DNA from: an uncultured Lachnospiraceae bacterium
GTDB taxonomy: Bacteria > Bacillota > Clostridia > Lachnospirales > Lachnospiraceae
NCBI GenBank assembly: GCA_947243855.1
Contig: CAMXIK010000005.1
Location: 62,001 to 126,000, forward strand
DNA: 64,000 bases
Direction: 5' to 3'
Shown: positions 1 to 8,159 of the stretch, piece by piece
Position numbering within the stretch: position 1 is the stretch's first letter
Layout: each line of letters starts with the position of its first letter
Program-made: the position numbers and the translations under genes
The notes under the pieces: generated by a model
Database searches by the model: none
Told to the model about the DNA's origin: nothing
Seen by the model: only the letters and a program-made list of their open reading frames with translations

Positions 1-1158
1 GCCTTTCGTCAGCTGGTAATTCATCACCGGGGCGAGAACGATTCCCTGCTTGGACTGGCTTCCATCCGCCCCCTCTGTCACTGTCATAACGCCGTCTACC
101 GGAACCTCGTCCACAAGCCCCGAGGGGGTCAGCATACCTCCCTCCAAAATGCCTATGAGACAAGCCGCAATCACAGCGCACGCCAGTTTCGCGCCTTTTG
201 CCGCATTGGAACGTTCCTTTCGGACAAGGAGGAAAACGAGCAGAAGAAATCCCGCCCCCAATAGAATGCAAATATTATGAGGCGCACTCATCGCCCAATA
301 AATCACACAGCAGGCCGTTACCAAATAATGAGAAAAAGATAACTTACTCTCTTCCTCTTTCTTTAATAAGTGTACCATCATTTCCAACAAAACCATAAAT
401 GTTGCCACGCCGGCAACCGAATCCGTATACCCGCTGAATAAAAGCGGATAATCGCTGTCAACAACCCGAATCGGAGCCAACGTCAGGGAAACGCTTCCCA
501 CGTCAACCACACAGACAAGTAAAACGCTGAGACCCGCCGAAAAAAATCTCCGAAAGACGCCGTAAAGAAGCAGACACAAAAAAACGCCGCTGATCGACAG
601 CCAAAGTACCAGCGCAAAACATAGATTGTCCCTGCCAAGCATACCGCTGAAACTTGCCAAAAGGGATTGCCCATAAGACTGGTTCAGCACTGGAATATGA
701 TCCAGCCTCACAAAATAGGCGGCAATATCTGCATACCGCTGGGAACCAATCGTACCGATATTGGTATACATATGCGGATTTTCCCCCACAGCGCACAAAC
801 GGTAAAGCAGTGCATGGAAGGTAAAAACTGCCCAGAATCCGGCCGCGACAGCCATCGGCTTCCTCCATCTACCATTCCACAGAACATGCCCTTTAAAAAT
901 ATCGAAAACAAAAAAAACGATTCCCGCAATCAGAAGCGCCCAAAAAACAATTTTATAAGAAGGAACTGCCAATGCCAGCGTCCTCAGTACCGACAAATAA
1001 ATTGCCATACCAATAAAAAAAGACTCTGCCAGTACATAAGATGCATTCTGATGATCCAAGCCGATTCGGCCAAGCGCCGTTTTCCCAATCAAGCAGAACA
1101 GTATCACGAAAACCAAAACGATCGAAACGCTGCTCATCACAGATAGTACCGCTCCCAC
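1..1158 (-). CDS. Polytopic membrane protein, possible GT-C glycosyltransferase (3' end cut by window)
   Basis: The frame is open from a GTG at 1158 to the window edge (386 codons, no stop), so the C-terminus is missing. The GTG has GGGAGG six bases upstream, the best ribosome site here; an in-frame ATG lies at 1137. The visible protein has about eight hydrophobic segments, a soluble stretch near residues 115-155 (around YTNIG and LNQSYGQS) and another hydrophilic stretch at the visible end. No family is recognised with certainty. Its size, topology and place in a glycan locus fit the many GT-C-like or DUF-type membrane proteins found here. It has its own promoter at 1217-1245, so it starts a new transcription unit. 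Confidence 0.75.
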   Translation of the reverse strand, partial: MGAVLSVMSSVSIVLVFVILFCLIGKTALGRIGLDHQNASYVLAESFFIGMAIYLSVLRTLALAVPSYKIVFWALLIAGIVFFVFDIFKGHVLWNGRWRKPMAVAAGFWAVFTFHALLYRLCAVGENPHMYTNIGTIGSQRYADIAAYFVRLDHIPVLNQSYGQSLLASFSGMLGRDNLCFALVLWLSISGVFLCLLLYGVFRRFFSAGLSVLLVCVVDVGSVSLTLAPIRVVDSDYPLLFSGYTDSVAGVATFMVLLEMMVHLLKKEEESKLSFSHYLVTACCVIYWAMSAPHNICILLGAGFLLLVFLLVRKERSNAAKGAKLACAVIAACLIGILEGGMLTPSGLVDEVPVDGVMTVTEGADGSQSKQGIVLAPVMNYQLTKG

Positions 1159-1216
1159 GCAATTCCTCCCTTTCGCAGTGCACACTCACCCGCACATGCT
1201 TCATGCCAACACGTAC

Positions 1217-1245
1217 AGTATACCACACCGCTCATTCGATGTCCA
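1217..1245 (-). promoter_or_regulatory. Sigma-A-like promoter with extended -10
   Basis: Read on the minus strand: -35 TGGACA at 1240-1245 (5 of 6 to TTGACA), a 17-base spacer, then TGG plus TATACT at 1217-1225. It lies about 60 bases upstream of the GTG at 1158 and separates the left-edge gene from the operon ending at 1272. The same TGTGG-TATACT block occurs at two other promoters in the window. Confidence 0.65.
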
Positions 1246-1271
1246 TAAATGGGAAACGTCCCGCCGCAGCA

Positions 1272-2738
1272 TCACTGCGCCGCTTTCACCGACCTTTTTC
1301 CGTAATACCGCGCCACGCCCACATTTACCCAGCCGTCTATGTCTTCATCAAGATAAAAGCACTCGAAATTCTCAATAAAGGGCGGTATCTCAATGACCAC
1401 GTCCTCCTCCGGACAGGTTTCCAGATAATCGTAAACCGCAGTGCACTGCTCATAATACTCGCGATAAGAACCGTTGCCGATCGATTTCGCTACCGTAAGA
1501 AACGCCGAGCTATCCATAGTTTCCCCGCCGCAAAGAACCATGGCAAACATCACAACGTACAATACGGCGAGCGCGCTCTTGTTCTCCCACAGCCCGCTCC
1601 ACCTGTCAATACAGCATCCAAGGAATATGGCAAAATTCGATAAAGAAACTACAAGGGTCACGTCCAGTATAAAATAACACCTGTCTGGGAAATACGAGCT
1701 GCCATATCCGAAAGCTACCGGAAAAACCGTGACAAACCCGGAAAACAAAGCCAATATACTGACAACCCCGTACGATACAAGCGATCTTCGTATCCGATCG
1801 GACAGATAAACCCCTGCCAGTATCATGGCAATCATAATGACGCCAAACAAAGTTTCCCTTGACAGCCGCTCCACCTCTACGCATACATTTTTGACCGTCC
1901 ATTTGATAACTTTAAACAACAAGAAACCGTCCCCTGCCGATTCCGAATGACGCGCATAATTCCCCGGCGCCGCCACGTTGATGAGCGCGCCCACAATTCC
2001 AGCCCCCATAACAATATTATTTCTGGCGGAAATCTTTTTAGACGCCAGAAAAAAGCCAGCCGTCATAATAAGAATCGCATAACAGCCCGTCCCCGTGATC
2101 GCGAGAGAGCCGCCCGACGCCAAAAAAAGCGTCACGGCCGATACTGCCGTCAAACAATTTCTTTTCCTTTGGCCGATCCGTTCTTGATTCGACAATAAAA
2201 ACGTCCCTACGGAAATCTGTAAAACCGAAATCGGCACGCAATAAGCCGAGGCCCCGCAGTACCAGAAGAAAATTTCAGCAAATACCCGGGCGTCCAAAAT
2301 CGAGAAAAGAAGTAGCGAAAACACCGTCAGCCTCACATGCCCCTTCTTATCCTGTCCGTCAACCGCATAGTCTAACGCCGCCCATACCATAAAAAGCAAC
2401 GAGCCTATAAAAAAAAGCGCATTGAAAATCATGACGATCTTAAGCTGGGCCAAACCAAAATTGTTCAGCGGGGAGAAAAGCGCCTGCACAAACATGGAAA
2501 AAAACGGGCCCTGCCAGTCCATATACATAGATTTTACATAATCGCAGCAAGCCCCTGCATAGGAAAAGAACGGCACTTGATAAGCGCCGATTCTCACTCC
2601 ATTGGTAAAATCGTCGCCGCTTAACACCGTATACCCTGCTGCCATACTGATCACAACCGCCATCCCTGCTATAGCAGCAAGATTAAGCGCGATAACGGCC
2701 GTCCGTCTATCCATCATTCTTTTGGGATCAATTTTCAT
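1272..2738 (-). CDS. Polytopic membrane protein, DUF6056-like, GT-C-type topology
   Basis: 488 residues. The N-terminal membrane helix is followed by an extracytoplasmic loop carrying the acidic pair in LSGDDFTNG (about residues 39-47) and then the WQGPFFS motif. An early loop Asp/Glu pair is typical of GT-C glycosyltransferases, where it acts as catalytic base, and this arrangement resembles DUF6056 proteins. About ten more hydrophobic segments follow, and the C-terminal ~80 residues are soluble. It is the last gene of the long operon running left from 22299, 25 bases after the MBOAT gene. A role in moving a sugar from a polyprenyl-phosphate donor outside the membrane is inferred; the sugar is unknown. 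Confidence 0.7.
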   Translation of the reverse strand: MKIDPKRMMDRRTAVIALNLAAIAGMAVVISMAAGYTVLSGDDFTNGVRIGAYQVPFFSYAGACCDYVKSMYMDWQGPFFSMFVQALFSPLNNFGLAQLKIVMIFNALFFIGSLLFMVWAALDYAVDGQDKKGHVRLTVFSLLLFSILDARVFAEIFFWYCGASAYCVPISVLQISVGTFLLSNQERIGQRKRNCLTAVSAVTLFLASGGSLAITGTGCYAILIMTAGFFLASKKISARNNIVMGAGIVGALINVAAPGNYARHSESAGDGFLLFKVIKWTVKNVCVEVERLSRETLFGVIMIAMILAGVYLSDRIRRSLVSYGVVSILALFSGFVTVFPVAFGYGSSYFPDRCYFILDVTLVVSLSNFAIFLGCCIDRWSGLWENKSALAVLYVVMFAMVLCGGETMDSSAFLTVAKSIGNGSYREYYEQCTAVYDYLETCPEEDVVIEIPPFIENFECFYLDEDIDGWVNVGVARYYGKRSVKAAQ

Positions 2739-2763
2739 CTTCTGTTCTTTCCTCTCTTCTCAA

Positions 2764-4272
2764 TCAAAAGCTTTGATACAAAAATGCCGCCGTATCATAA
2801 CTTCCGCCATAGATCCCCGTAACCAGCAAAAACAGCGTCACGCCGTAATAGCACCCCCATCTGAGCGGCATCGGACAAGAAGCGAGCGCACGGCGCACAT
2901 CCTTTCCGCGCTCCTCCAAAATGGAGACGGCAAGCCACAGAAGGCAGGCCGCAAACAGCAGCAGAAAACCATACAGACTCAACCCATAGTCCGTCACGGT
3001 AAAAATTCCCTCAGCCATGCGAAAATCCAACAAAAGCGACCGATAGACCGCCCCCGCCTGCGCAAGGCTTTCCGAGCGGATCAGCACATCCGCCAAAAAG
3101 ACAATCACCCACGTTCTCGCCATACAAAACAGGGCGTATATTTTTCCTTCTTTTATAGGAAGCTTCTGCTTCCACTTTCCGTACTGCGGCTCCAATACCA
3201 GAGACACGCACATAATGACTCCATAGTAAAGCCCCCACAACAGGTAGCTCACGGTTCTGCCATGCCACGCGCCCGTCAACAGCCAAACAAGCATGGTTCC
3301 AACGATTCCCGTCACATGCTTTCCCATCTTCGGCCACCTTTTCTTCGCGTTTTTCCCGATCTTCCTGCCGGCTCCGGACATAACGAAAGAGAACATCACA
3401 TAGTCTTTAAACCATGTCCCCAGCGTAATATGCCATCTGCGCCAAAACTCAGCCACCGACTTGGAAAAATAAGGCCGCTTGAAATTTTCCGGCAGCATAA
3501 TGTCGAAGGTTTCGCTGACACCCAGCGCCATATCCATGTAACCCGAGAAATCCGCGTAGAGCTGCAACATGTAGAGAACTACCGCCGCCGCGTAAATACT
3601 GCCCGGCGCTGTCTCCCCGCCAAACACATTTCCCACAAAAAGATTGATCCGGTCCGCAATTACCAGCTTCTTAAAGGCTCCCCAGACAAACCGCTGTACG
3701 CCGAAAAACATCCGCTCATAGGAAAAGACGTGGGGCCGCTCAAACTCCCCGTCCAGTTTGGCAAAGCGGTTAAAGGGTCCCTGTGTGACTGCCGGAAAAT
3801 AGGCTAAGAACAACAGCAGTTTCAGGAAATTTTTCTGCGCCTTACACTGTTCGCGTCCCACATCCACCACGTAGCCGATCGCCGTCAGCGTGTAAAAAGA
3901 AACGCCTAATGGCATAACCGTCACATATTTTGTGAAGAGCAAAATTCCCAGACTACACACAAAATAAAGGATTTGAACACGTTTTCTGCGCCTCTCAAAT
4001 CCCTGTTTCACTGTCTTTTTCTGTTCTTTATCCGCACACTCTGAAAGGGCCAGTCCCTGTGCCGCAAGGCTCTGCTGTAAATAAATACCGCAAAGGTAAG
4101 CCCCGGCTCCCGTAAACAACAGCCCCACCGGAATCCCACCCGTGCCAATCACATAAAACAACACGCTTGCCGCCGCCAAAACCATCCACTGCCGTTTTGC
4201 GGGCAGCAGATAATACAAGGCGAAACTAATCACCCACAATATCACAAAACCGCTTGATAAAAACTGCATCAC
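2764..4272 (-). CDS. MBOAT-family O-acyltransferase (DltB/AlgI-like)
   Basis: 502 residues with about ten membrane segments. Family hallmarks are visible: SFYTLTAIGY near residue 130, QGPFNRF near 165, the DFSGYMD block near 241-247, RRWHITLGTW with His281, and GAWHG with His337, the invariant catalytic histidine. DltB- and AlgI-type enzymes pass an acyl or aminoacyl group from a cytoplasmic carrier across the membrane to a polymer. It lies directly after a carrier-protein gene, which is the DltB-DltC arrangement, and shares the operon with an adenylating enzyme, a formyltransferase and an SGNH protein. I infer it transfers an aminoacyl or formyl-aminoacyl group to the surface glycan; simple acetylation is the alternative. 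Confidence 0.9.
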   Translation of the reverse strand: MMQFLSSGFVILWVISFALYYLLPAKRQWMVLAAASVLFYVIGTGGIPVGLLFTGAGAYLCGIYLQQSLAAQGLALSECADKEQKKTVKQGFERRRKRVQILYFVCSLGILLFTKYVTVMPLGVSFYTLTAIGYVVDVGREQCKAQKNFLKLLLFLAYFPAVTQGPFNRFAKLDGEFERPHVFSYERMFFGVQRFVWGAFKKLVIADRINLFVGNVFGGETAPGSIYAAAVVLYMLQLYADFSGYMDMALGVSETFDIMLPENFKRPYFSKSVAEFWRRWHITLGTWFKDYVMFSFVMSGAGRKIGKNAKKRWPKMGKHVTGIVGTMLVWLLTGAWHGRTVSYLLWGLYYGVIMCVSLVLEPQYGKWKQKLPIKEGKIYALFCMARTWVIVFLADVLIRSESLAQAGAVYRSLLLDFRMAEGIFTVTDYGLSLYGFLLLFAACLLWLAVSILEERGKDVRRALASCPMPLRWGCYYGVTLFLLVTGIYGGSYDTAAFLYQSF

Positions 4273-4285
4273 ATAAAACCTCTTC

Positions 4286-4519
4286 TTACGCCTCTTCCAC
4301 CAGACGTCTCACCAGCTCCATAATCGCCTCTTTATTCCGAAAATTCTCCGCCACCACATACTTGGCGTCAATCTCAATGTCAAAAACATCCTCCAGCTCG
4401 CTCACAATGTTAATCACCGTGAAGGAGTCGATCACGCCCTCCTCCATCATATTTTCTCCCGTATAATCGAGGGCCTCCTCGCAGTATTCCTCCAGAATTT
4501 CCAATACTTTTTCTTCCAT
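4286..4519 (-). CDS. Acyl/peptidyl carrier protein (DltC-like)
   Basis: 77 residues, acidic, of normal carrier-protein length. The phosphopantetheine site is Ser32 in GVIDSF, which matches the DltC/PCP form (DSF) rather than the fatty-acid ACP form (DSL). Helices follow (TVINIVSELEDVF). It would carry the thioester-bound substrate loaded by the adenylating enzyme at 5418-6989. It sits 17 bases after the formyltransferase gene and 13 bases before the MBOAT gene, so the carrier lies between the enzyme that may modify its cargo and the one that would unload it. Conversion to the holo form needs a phosphopantetheinyl transferase that is not in the window. Confidence 0.9.
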   Translation of the reverse strand: MEEKVLEILEEYCEEALDYTGENMMEEGVIDSFTVINIVSELEDVFDIEIDAKYVVAENFRNKEAIMELVRRLVEEA

Positions 4520-4536
4520 AATATAGTCCTCCCATT

Positions 4537-5409
4537 TTATATCGCTCTATACTTTATCTTCAACAAATTCCCATCCGCAAGCGGCAGATAAAGCGTCCCC
4601 GCCTCTTCTTTTTTCTTCTCCGGCGAAATCTTCCGGTAGCGCAGAACCTCCGCCTGCACTCCCTCCACGATCGTCTGCAGCGGCGGAAAAACGCCAGTCT
4701 TCCCGTAATCCACGCTGCGAAGCAGACGGTAACTCTTCTCCGGCTCCTCCTGTAAATCCAAAAAGCCGTCCCCTGGAACCTCCGTAGAGCGGTACATCCG
4801 CCGCTTCGGTGAAAATCCCTGCGGCTTGGCCTCCACACGCTCCGAGAGAACCCCGTCGAAGCACTCCTGAAAGCCCTCGCAGGCCAAATCCATCAACCGC
4901 TCCGTCAATTCATAGGCTTTCGTGTCCGGCCCAATTTTACTGGCTTTTTGGATGATGATATTTCCCTCGTCCACGTCCGCCGTCACATAATGCCATGTGA
5001 TACCCGTCCGCGTTTCCCCCTGATAAATCACCCAGCTTGGCGCGTTTCTTCCGGGATAATCCGGCAGAAGGGCATTATGGAAATTGATGATCGTCATGTT
5101 TTCCCGCTCCACAAGAAAAGCGGGAAACAGATAATTGTTGCTGGCGGAGACAATCAAGGTTTTCTCCCGTATTTCCCCTAAATAAGCGCTAAGTTCCCGC
5201 TTATCCGGAATGGAAGAAAAGGCAATCCCCCTCTCCCCGCAGATCTGTTTGGTCACGCTCAGAGCGTGAAGCTCATGCTCGATGAATTCCAGACGGTAAC
5301 CGTAATCCGCCTGCCTGTCCGCCGTATCTTTTAATATCTCTCCGGCTGCTTTGCCGTAACCGATCACCACTACCCTGCGAAATTCCGTCTCCATGCCGCT
5401 CCATTCCAT
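4537..5409 (-). CDS. Stand-alone formyltransferase (formyl_trans_N fold)
   Basis: 290 residues. The methionyl-tRNA/purine formyltransferase catalytic set is intact: Asn109 and His111 in INFHNALLPDYPG and Asp147 in DVDEGN, so it should use 10-formyl-tetrahydrofolate. The C-terminal ~90 residues resemble the OB-like tail found in Fmt and sugar formyltransferases. It lies 8 bases after an amino-acid adenylating enzyme and 17 bases before a carrier protein. That order mirrors the formylation-adenylation-PCP loading module of linear gramicidin synthetase LgrA, but as separate proteins. I infer N-formylation of the carrier-bound amino acid; a nucleotide-amino-sugar substrate is the main alternative. 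ATG 5394 is an alternative start. Confidence 0.8.
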   Translation of the reverse strand: MEWSGMETEFRRVVVIGYGKAAGEILKDTADRQADYGYRLEFIEHELHALSVTKQICGERGIAFSSIPDKRELSAYLGEIREKTLIVSASNNYLFPAFLVERENMTIINFHNALLPDYPGRNAPSWVIYQGETRTGITWHYVTADVDEGNIIIQKASKIGPDTKAYELTERLMDLACEGFQECFDGVLSERVEAKPQGFSPKRRMYRSTEVPGDGFLDLQEEPEKSYRLLRSVDYGKTGVFPPLQTIVEGVQAEVLRYRKISPEKKKEEAGTLYLPLADGNLLKIKYRAI

Positions 5410-5417
5410 AACAATCG

Positions 5418-6989
5418 TTACTTTATCTCTTCCTTCAACTTCACCCGGTCAATCTTACCGTTGGCGTTAATAGGCATTTTTTCTACCCTAATCAGCTTGT
5501 TTGGCAGCATATACTCCGGCACCAAGCGGGAAATCTTTTCATTGATATAGGCTTTGTCCAGTTCCTCCTCGATAAAGAGCACAATCTTCTGACGCTTCTC
5601 ATCATAAAGACAGCAGCAGAGGGAAATCTCCTCCAAAGAGGACACCGCCGTTTCAATCTCTCCCAGCTCGATCCTGTGCCCCATATGCTTAATCTGGAAA
5701 TCCTTTCGGGAAAGATAGACGATCTCTCCGCGTTCATTGTATTTCACAATGTCTCCCGTCCGGTAGATCAGCTCCGGCACCGCCTGATTCAACGGGTTCT
5801 GCACAAAGGCTTCCCGCGTCTTCTCCGGATTTTTATAATATCCCATGGACAGGGACGTGCCCCTGACGCAAAGCTCGCCCGACTCCTCCCCCGTCACCAG
5901 TTCGTCCTTCTCATTCAAAACCAGAATATCCGTGTTCGGCATCGGGAAGCCAATGGGGAGCGGTTCTTCATCTGAAAATTCGCGGTCTACAATATAATAG
6001 GTGCAGGCGTCCGTAATCTCTGTAGGACCGTAAAGGTTAGCATACTGCACGTCTGGCAGGAATTTGCGCCATACGTTAAGCTGCTTGTTCGGCATTACCT
6101 CGCCGCAGAACAACACCCGCCGCAGGGTGTCCGACAAATCCACATTCCGAAACGCCTTCAGTTTCGCCACTACGATAAGCGCCGACGGCACCCAAAAAAT
6201 GGTATTAATCTTCTTTTCCTTTAAATATTCCAGCAGAGGAACGGGCTGGGCAAACAGATTTTTCGGTATGATATAGGTAGTCGCGCCCGTTTTCAGGGTG
6301 CTGTAAATATCCAAAATCGAATTATCAAAATAAAAAGGCGCCTGATTGCCGAAGCTGTCCTTCTCCGTAATCGCAAAGGTTTCCGTCACCCAGTCGATAT
6401 AATCGATCACGGCCCGATGGTTGATCGTCACGCCCTTAGGCACACCGGTAGAGCCGGAGGTAAACAACACATACAAAAGATCTGTATCGACGCCGCGCCG
6501 TCTGGCCGCCTCCAAGGCTGCCTCCCGCGCCGTTCCCGCTTTCCCTTCTCCGTCTGGCAAACTTCCTTTTCCGGTTTCCGCAGCCTGAACGCCGCCCGTC
6601 AATAACACTTCCTCCAACAAAAGGAAATCACCCTGATAATCATATGCCGAAAACACCTCCCGCAGAGCCGCCGTGGTAATAACAACGGACGGTTCGAGCA
6701 CTTCGAGAATCTTGTTGACCCGGCTTCCCGGCATGTCCACATCGATGGGGGAATAAAAATTACAACTGTAAGCCGCTCCCATAAAGGAAACCAGCACATC
6801 CACACCCTTTTCCAAAAAAATGGCGACTGGCTTTTTAAACAATCCCCTTGCCGTCAATTCGCAGGCGATATCCCTCGCTCTTTCACGAAGCTCGCGGAAG
6901 GTAACCGCCTTATTTTCATCCGCATAGGCTGTCTTATCCGGGAAACGAGCTGCCGTCTCGTCCAGCCAGTATGTAACGTTCGCTTTCAT
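5418..6989 (-). CDS. Amino-acid adenylating enzyme (DltA / NRPS A-domain type)
   Basis: 523 residues, a complete ANL adenylation enzyme. Core motifs in order: A3 LFTSGSTGVPKG (about 175-186), the A4 region FDNS with Asp222, which in amino-acid-activating A domains binds the substrate amino group, A5 YGPTEIT (about 320-326), A7 YRTGD, and A10 NANGKIDR with the catalytic lysine near the C-terminus. A low-complexity insert (about 132-168) precedes A3. Length and single-domain form match DltA. It should activate an amino acid with ATP and load it on the carrier at 4286-4519. The specificity cannot be read safely; D-alanine is not assured because the pocket sequence differs from DltA as I recall it. 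Confidence 0.88.
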   Translation of the reverse strand: MKANVTYWLDETAARFPDKTAYADENKAVTFRELRERARDIACELTARGLFKKPVAIFLEKGVDVLVSFMGAAYSCNFYSPIDVDMPGSRVNKILEVLEPSVVITTAALREVFSAYDYQGDFLLLEEVLLTGGVQAAETGKGSLPDGEGKAGTAREAALEAARRRGVDTDLLYVLFTSGSTGVPKGVTINHRAVIDYIDWVTETFAITEKDSFGNQAPFYFDNSILDIYSTLKTGATTYIIPKNLFAQPVPLLEYLKEKKINTIFWVPSALIVVAKLKAFRNVDLSDTLRRVLFCGEVMPNKQLNVWRKFLPDVQYANLYGPTEITDACTYYIVDREFSDEEPLPIGFPMPNTDILVLNEKDELVTGEESGELCVRGTSLSMGYYKNPEKTREAFVQNPLNQAVPELIYRTGDIVKYNERGEIVYLSRKDFQIKHMGHRIELGEIETAVSSLEEISLCCCLYDEKRQKIVLFIEEELDKAYINEKISRLVPEYMLPNKLIRVEKMPINANGKIDRVKLKEEIK

Positions 6990-7057
6990 TTTATCCTCAT
7001 TTCACAACTATCTGTTCTCTCATGCCGCTTTCATGGATATCGCGCCCCACCGCAGCA

Positions 7058-8137
7058 TCATTTTGCATCAATCACAGGATAATAAGTATCCGCCGTCTTC
7101 TCTGTCTTCACATGATACACGTCGTACAAATCCGTCATGGTAAGGCCGCAGCCCGCCGGATCGTAGGAGCCGTAGAGAGCGATCCCCTTCTCCTGCGCCA
7201 ATTCTTTCACTCTTTCCTCCACTTCCAGCGTGATCTGAAAAGCCTCCTCAGATTCTATGTAATTATACATCATGGGCGAATAGGGTGGCAAGTATAAAAT
7301 GACCTCCACGCCCGCCTCCTGCAGATAGTCAATCATGTAAGAGAAATCCGTAAAATGGCCCGCGTCAATCTCATGGTAATCCGTCATGCGGTAGACCACA
7401 TGCTCCTCCATGGCCTGTCTCGTCATTTCCTCCACATCGGCTGCGTTTACCTCCCGAAGCTCTCTCTGGTAGCTGACGCTCCCGTCCGCGTGCTTGAGAT
7501 AGCCGTCGGTCACCCAATCGTCCGTATAGGAGACGGCAAACCGCTTTCTGTCGGGAAGAAGCGTCACATTGTAGCGGAAATAATCAAGCGACAGGGCTTT
7601 TCCCCAGTCCCGACCCGTATCTTTGTACGGATGCGCCCATTCCGGCGGTAATTTATCGACCATCACCGTAAACATATAATTTTTATAGCTTTCCAGTTCC
7701 TTCCACTTCTCGTTATCATGACTCTCATTAAAAAGGAAAGCGTCCACACCGATCACCACGGTTTCCGGCAGCTTATCCTGATAAAACAGTATACCCGATA
7801 CCGCCAACAGATCATAAATGGTAGCCTCTGAAAGCCCTGCATTGTAAAAGGAGTCCGTATCGAACATAGTGTGGTCGAAGGTGTACACCCTGCTGGAACC
7901 GAGGATCATGACCTGCGGCGGCTCCTCCATCCCGCCGATACGCGCCGCCAGAAGGTTTCTGTCATTATAATCGGAATCCTCCAAGCCCTCCACGTTCTTC
8001 CCCGCCGCCATCCGCGCGGCGATTTCGTCGTAGGTGACGCGTAAGAGCGCATAGGAGTCCACATACCAGTTAACAAATCCTATGAAAATAAGGAGCGGCA
8101 GGACAAACAAGACCGCTCTAAGCCATTTTTTTATCAT
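7058..8137 (-). CDS. Membrane-anchored SGNH-type protein (DltD/AlgX-like role)
   Basis: 359 residues. One N-terminal membrane helix (about 6-24) would anchor an extracytoplasmic domain. The SGNH signature is present: GSSR at 80-83 (nucleophile Ser82 by alignment to GSS-type members) and DVYH at 339-342 supplying Asp and His. Proteins of this kind accompany MBOAT acyltransferases (DltD with DltB, AlgX/AlgJ with AlgI) and complete transfer of the group to the polymer. It begins the Dlt-like block, 68 bases before the adenylating enzyme. The start is set by GGAGG five bases upstream of ATG 8137. The same operon also carries upstream glycosyltransferases. Confidence 0.8.
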   Translation of the reverse strand: MIKKWLRAVLFVLPLLIFIGFVNWYVDSYALLRVTYDEIAARMAAGKNVEGLEDSDYNDRNLLAARIGGMEEPPQVMILGSSRVYTFDHTMFDTDSFYNAGLSEATIYDLLAVSGILFYQDKLPETVVIGVDAFLFNESHDNEKWKELESYKNYMFTVMVDKLPPEWAHPYKDTGRDWGKALSLDYFRYNVTLLPDRKRFAVSYTDDWVTDGYLKHADGSVSYQRELREVNAADVEEMTRQAMEEHVVYRMTDYHEIDAGHFTDFSYMIDYLQEAGVEVILYLPPYSPMMYNYIESEEAFQITLEVEERVKELAQEKGIALYGSYDPAGCGLTMTDLYDVYHVKTEKTADTYYPVIDAK

Positions 8138-8159
8138 TTGTACCTCCTACCCAAATCGG

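Noticed and set aside
2602..3807. Plus-strand open frame of 401 codons opposite the MBOAT gene
   Set aside because: No motif, no proper ribosome site, low-complexity composition; antisense of an unmistakable MBOAT enzyme.
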